Shown piece by piece: positions 61,650 through 64,000 of a DNA stretch of 64,000 bases. Numbering within the stretch: position 1 is the first letter of the stretch; the number at the start of each line of letters is the position of its first letter. Under the pieces are notes generated by a model. That model had not been told where the DNA came from and did no database searches. It was given only the letters and a program-made list of their open reading frames with translations. Origin of the DNA: Ancrocorticia sp. (GTDB lineage Bacteria > Actinomycetota > Actinomycetes > Actinomycetales > Actinomycetaceae). The stretch is taken from positions 1 to 64,000 of the forward strand of contig JALCLX010000004.1 of NCBI GenBank assembly GCA_022648165.1, given 5' to 3'. The translations under genes and the position numbers were made by a program.

Positions 61650-62624
61650 ATGTTCATGGTTCCGGCAGCGCGTACAACTGTGCCTTCGAAGCTTCTCACC
61701 GCAGTCATGGTAGCCGTTCTCTCGGGTGCTCTCGTGGCGATCCAAGGCAAATTCAATGGCGCCTTTTCCGCGGCAGGCGGTGGCCCATTGCTCGCGGGCT
61801 GGGTATCGTATCTCGGCACCATCGCCGCCGTTATCGTGGTCTTTGCCTGCCGCGGGAAGCTGCGCACAACACTCCGGCGCATACGCACTGAAAGCTCATG
61901 GTGGTGGTTCGCGGTTGGTCTGGGAGGCATTCCCATTGTCATCTCGATGTCGTGGGGCATACCTCTAGTGGGAATCGCGGTGAGCTCCGTATGTTCAATT
62001 GCTGGGCAAACACTCACCGGGCTGGTATTAGATCGCTACGGTGTTGGTTTGCCTCACCCCATTCGATTGTCACGGATGCGGCTTGCGGCGGCCGTGGTAG
62101 CGCTATGTGGTCTCGGACTCGCAATCGTCGCTGGCGGTGCGGGTGCGTCGTCTCCGCTCGTTATGGTGGGTGTTGGCGCCGCGGTCTTCTTCTCGGGTAT
62201 CGCGCTCGCTCTTCAGAACGCGGGAAACGGCAGCGTGGTGGCGCGCACAGGCGACGCACTTCTCGCAACTTTGACCAGCAGCGTTGGCGGTGGGATCGTG
62301 ATGACTCTCATCACTCTTGCCGCATGGCTTATGGGTGCGTTCGATGTGCGCGCGCTTGGCGTTGCAGAGTGGTGGATGTATCTGGGCGGACCCGTTGGGG
62401 CGGCAATCACGTTCACGGCATCCTGGTCCGTCAGACGGCTCGGAGTTTTCCGCCTCACGCTCGCTGTGGTCACGGGGCAGATGGTGACCGCACTGCTGGT
62501 TGACGCATTCTCCGGTACGCCCGTGGGCCCCGTTACGGTCATTTCCGCAGCCGTTATGGTATGTGCCACCGCCCTCGTGGTACTAGATCCGGATGCACAA
62601 TCTGCCGTGTCTCATGAACCGTAG
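61650..62624 (+). CDS. DMT family transporter (DUF606/YdcZ type, duplicated)
   Basis: About 324 residues with ten or so spans. Each half opens with a similar pattern: LLTAVMVAVLSGALVAIQGKFNGAF, then FFSGIALALQNAGNGSVVA in the second half. This gives the two-repeat form of the YdcZ/DUF606 branch of the drug/metabolite transporters. The substrate is unknown. The start is uncertain (ATG 61650 or 61656; no strong ribosome site). It is divergent from the aldo/keto reductase and its end overlaps the GNAT gene by 13 bp (convergent). Confidence 0.82.
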   Translation: MFMVPAARTTVPSKLLTAVMVAVLSGALVAIQGKFNGAFSAAGGGPLLAGWVSYLGTIAAVIVVFACRGKLRTTLRRIRTESSWWWFAVGLGGIPIVISMSWGIPLVGIAVSSVCSIAGQTLTGLVLDRYGVGLPHPIRLSRMRLAAAVVALCGLGLAIVAGGAGASSPLVMVGVGAAVFFSGIALALQNAGNGSVVARTGDALLATLTSSVGGGIVMTLITLAAWLMGAFDVRALGVAEWWMYLGGPVGAAITFTASWSVRRLGVFRLTLAVVTGQMVTALLVDAFSGTPVGPVTVISAAVMVCATALVVLDPDAQSAVSHEP

Positions 62625-63151
62625 GCCGGCGTTGGTCCTTCGGCGCTGAGTATCCGGCTCATGAACACGAGATCGCGCCACTGCCCGAATTTCCACCCCA
62701 CTTCGCGCATCGATCCGCATTCCTCAAAGCCGCGCCTGCGATGCAGCGCAATTGAAGCGTCATTCTCGGAATCAATCACCGCTACGAGCACGTGGATGCC
62801 ATGCTCTCGGGCAGAATCGACCAAGGCGTCGAGCAAGATACCGCCCAGTCCTTGATGCTGCCACGCAGGATGGAGATAGATGGAATGTTCCGCGGTATAC
62901 CGATACCCGGGAAACGGACGGAAGTTTCCGTATTGTGCGTATCCGGCGACGACGTCGCCGCGCGCAATCACCAGTACGGGTGTGCCGGATGCATGGTGAG
63001 CGGCGAGCCATTGCTCTCGCTCGGCTACCGTTGCAGGATCGTCGCGCCATACGGCACCGGTGTGCGCGATTGCATGGTTGTATATCCTGGTGAGCTCGGG
63101 CATGTCGCTCACGAGTGCTTCTCTTACCGCGAAATGAGGATGCGCAGGCAT
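62612..63151 (-). CDS. GNAT N-acetyltransferase (phosphinothricin acetyltransferase-like)
   Basis: A protein of 179 residues. The acetyl-CoA motif is HPAWQHQGLGGILLDALVD (Q-x-x-G-x-G/A form), followed by VAVIDSENDASIALHRRRGFEECG. The N-terminus has MPELTRIYNHAIAHTGAVW, as in PAT/MddA enzymes that acetylate methionine sulfoximine-like substrates. GGAGG five bases before the ATG at 63151 fixes the start. The substrate is not proven. Confidence 0.88.
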   Translation of the reverse strand: MPAHPHFAVREALVSDMPELTRIYNHAIAHTGAVWRDDPATVAEREQWLAAHHASGTPVLVIARGDVVAGYAQYGNFRPFPGYRYTAEHSIYLHPAWQHQGLGGILLDALVDSAREHGIHVLVAVIDSENDASIALHRRRGFEECGSMREVGWKFGQWRDLVFMSRILSAEGPTPAYGS

Positions 63152-63179
63152 CCATTCCTCCCCTGCCACCTTCTTGTGT

Positions 63180-64000
63180 CTAAATGATGGATGGATAGAA
63201 TCCCCAATACGCCAATGCAAAAAGCAGCGTTAGCTGGCCTATCAGTGTCACGATCATAAACACATTCGCCACTCCGTGAATACGGTCATCACCGAGGGCT
63301 TTGGAGCGCGCTTTGACGAAGGCGAAGATCACGCGTATCTCTAACCATGCAGCGATGAGTGCGACCAGTTGGGCTACGAGCCAACCACCCTGGACAATCC
63401 ACGCGTTCTGTTCATAACTCAAGGCGAGTTCAGCTACCGCGAGCACATATCCAAAACACGCTGCCACGGCGATCAGTATGGACAAGGATGCCAGTGTGAC
63501 TTTCGCACCGCAATCGCGCAGCGCCATCACCCGGTGCCCACGGATCTTGATCTTGTTCAAAAGTGTGGCGAGGAGAGACAACACAGTGGCGGCCAAACCG
63601 ATTGCAAGGATCCAAATAGCGAAAGCGCCGGAGGCAAACCAGTGGGGTCTGCCAACCGTTCCGCCCAGATACGTTTGGCTTGGCTGTGCGCCGGCGATAT
63701 GGGGTGAAGCATCGGCCGTAGAAGGAAGGCCGTTGATCCAGTCCGCAGTGTCCTGCATCGCCTGGACGTCCAGAATATGGTTCAGTTTAAGCCCGTGATC
63801 GGCTCCGTCGTAGTACCGAACCGTGAGGTCCTTGTTGCCGCCTTGCGCCAGGTCTTCCCGCATGATGAGGGGCCCTTGTACGGTGGGCATTGACATGTCG
63901 GCCGTGCCGTAGAGCATCAACACAGGCATCGTCATCCGTTGCTGATACTGCGATACGTCAAAGTCGATGTAGGCAAACGTGTCAGAGCCGAAATCTTGGC
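63180..64000 (-). CDS. alpha/beta-hydrolase with C-terminal membrane domain (5' end outside window)
   Basis: The frame stays open to the window edge, so the N-terminal part with the nucleophile is missing. The visible part starts in a serine-hydrolase C-terminal half: MPVLMLYGTADMSMP carries the likely catalytic Asp and YYDGADHGLKLNH the His. A linker follows, then four or so membrane spans (FAIWILAIGLAATVLSLLATLL, LSILIAVAACFGYVLAVAEL, GGWLVAQLVALIAAWLEI, VFMIVTLIGQLTLLFALAYW). A soluble hydrolase domain joined to a membrane bundle suggests a membrane-tethered peptidase or esterase; the side of the membrane is not clear. Confidence 0.75.
   Translation of the reverse strand, partial: QDFGSDTFAYIDFDVSQYQQRMTMPVLMLYGTADMSMPTVQGPLIMREDLAQGGNKDLTVRYYDGADHGLKLNHILDVQAMQDTADWINGLPSTADASPHIAGAQPSQTYLGGTVGRPHWFASGAFAIWILAIGLAATVLSLLATLLNKIKIRGHRVMALRDCGAKVTLASLSILIAVAACFGYVLAVAELALSYEQNAWIVQGGWLVAQLVALIAAWLEIRVIFAFVKARSKALGDDRIHGVANVFMIVTLIGQLTLLFALAYWGFYPSII

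Overview
The window is a piece of an actinobacterial chromosome. The signs are an RNase P RNA, GlnE with two class I glutamine synthetases, polyphosphate glucokinase, DUF3043/DUF4191 proteins, a two-lipoyl-domain E2 and an LPNTG cell-wall anchor. The gene mix (arginine deiminase, PPi-energised proton pump, small compact genome style) suggests a fermentative member of the Actinomycetaceae, such as an Arcanobacterium/Trueperella relative. That placement is inference from gene content, not a computed assignment.

Layout. 0.3-7.2 kb: FKBP lipoprotein, ErpA-type Fe-S insertion protein, a glycerate-kinase-like gene coupled to an M20 dipeptidase, pyrD and small membrane or unknown genes. 7.3-11.2 kb: lpd and the E2 acyltransferase. 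11.4-21 kb: a nitrogen block with glnA behind a GlnR-type box, a polar amino-acid ABC transporter, and glnA2-glnE. 21-27 kb: panB, map, ppgK and rnpB (tail to tail and overlapping), then Nif3 and a coiled-coil protein. 27-30 kb: a CsoR-family repressor lacking the copper-ligand His, its palindromic operator, a 59-residue Cys-rich protein and a CoA-disulfide reductase-rhodanese. 30-38.6 kb: mscL, yaaA, an aldo/keto reductase, arcA with an amidase, mutY, and an SPC-type P1B ATPase with a divergent ArsR regulator.

38.6-49.8 kb is accessory DNA. First comes a decayed ABC exporter (one nonsense codon, two frameshifts) and a DUF1801 gene. Then comes a 7.8-kb integrative element bounded by a 35-bp duplication of the 3' end of tRNA-Pro(GGG). 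The element carries an excisionase-like gene, a tyrosine integrase broken by an in-frame amber codon, and copper-resistance cargo (DUF6153, DUF305, CueP, CPH-type P1B ATPase) behind a CsoR-type operator.

50-64 kb: a second reductase, fused to rhodanese, TusA and DsrE-like domains, behind a second CsoR/CstR-type operator; an LPNTG-anchored 5'-nucleotidase; a fluoride-riboswitch candidate ahead of a universal stress gene and two crcB genes; a divergent membrane pyrophosphatase with a glycosyltransferase; and then aldo/keto reductase, DMT transporter, GNAT and alpha/beta-hydrolase genes.

The most interesting connected system is the proposed persulfide regulon: one CstR-like sensor, two matching operators about 22.6 kb apart, two paralogous CoA-disulfide reductases and a Cys-rich mini-protein. 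A third operator of the same type controls the imported copper genes, although the element carries no CsoR. The fluoride aptamer is also notable: two normally conserved pairing partners are both changed, in a compensating way.
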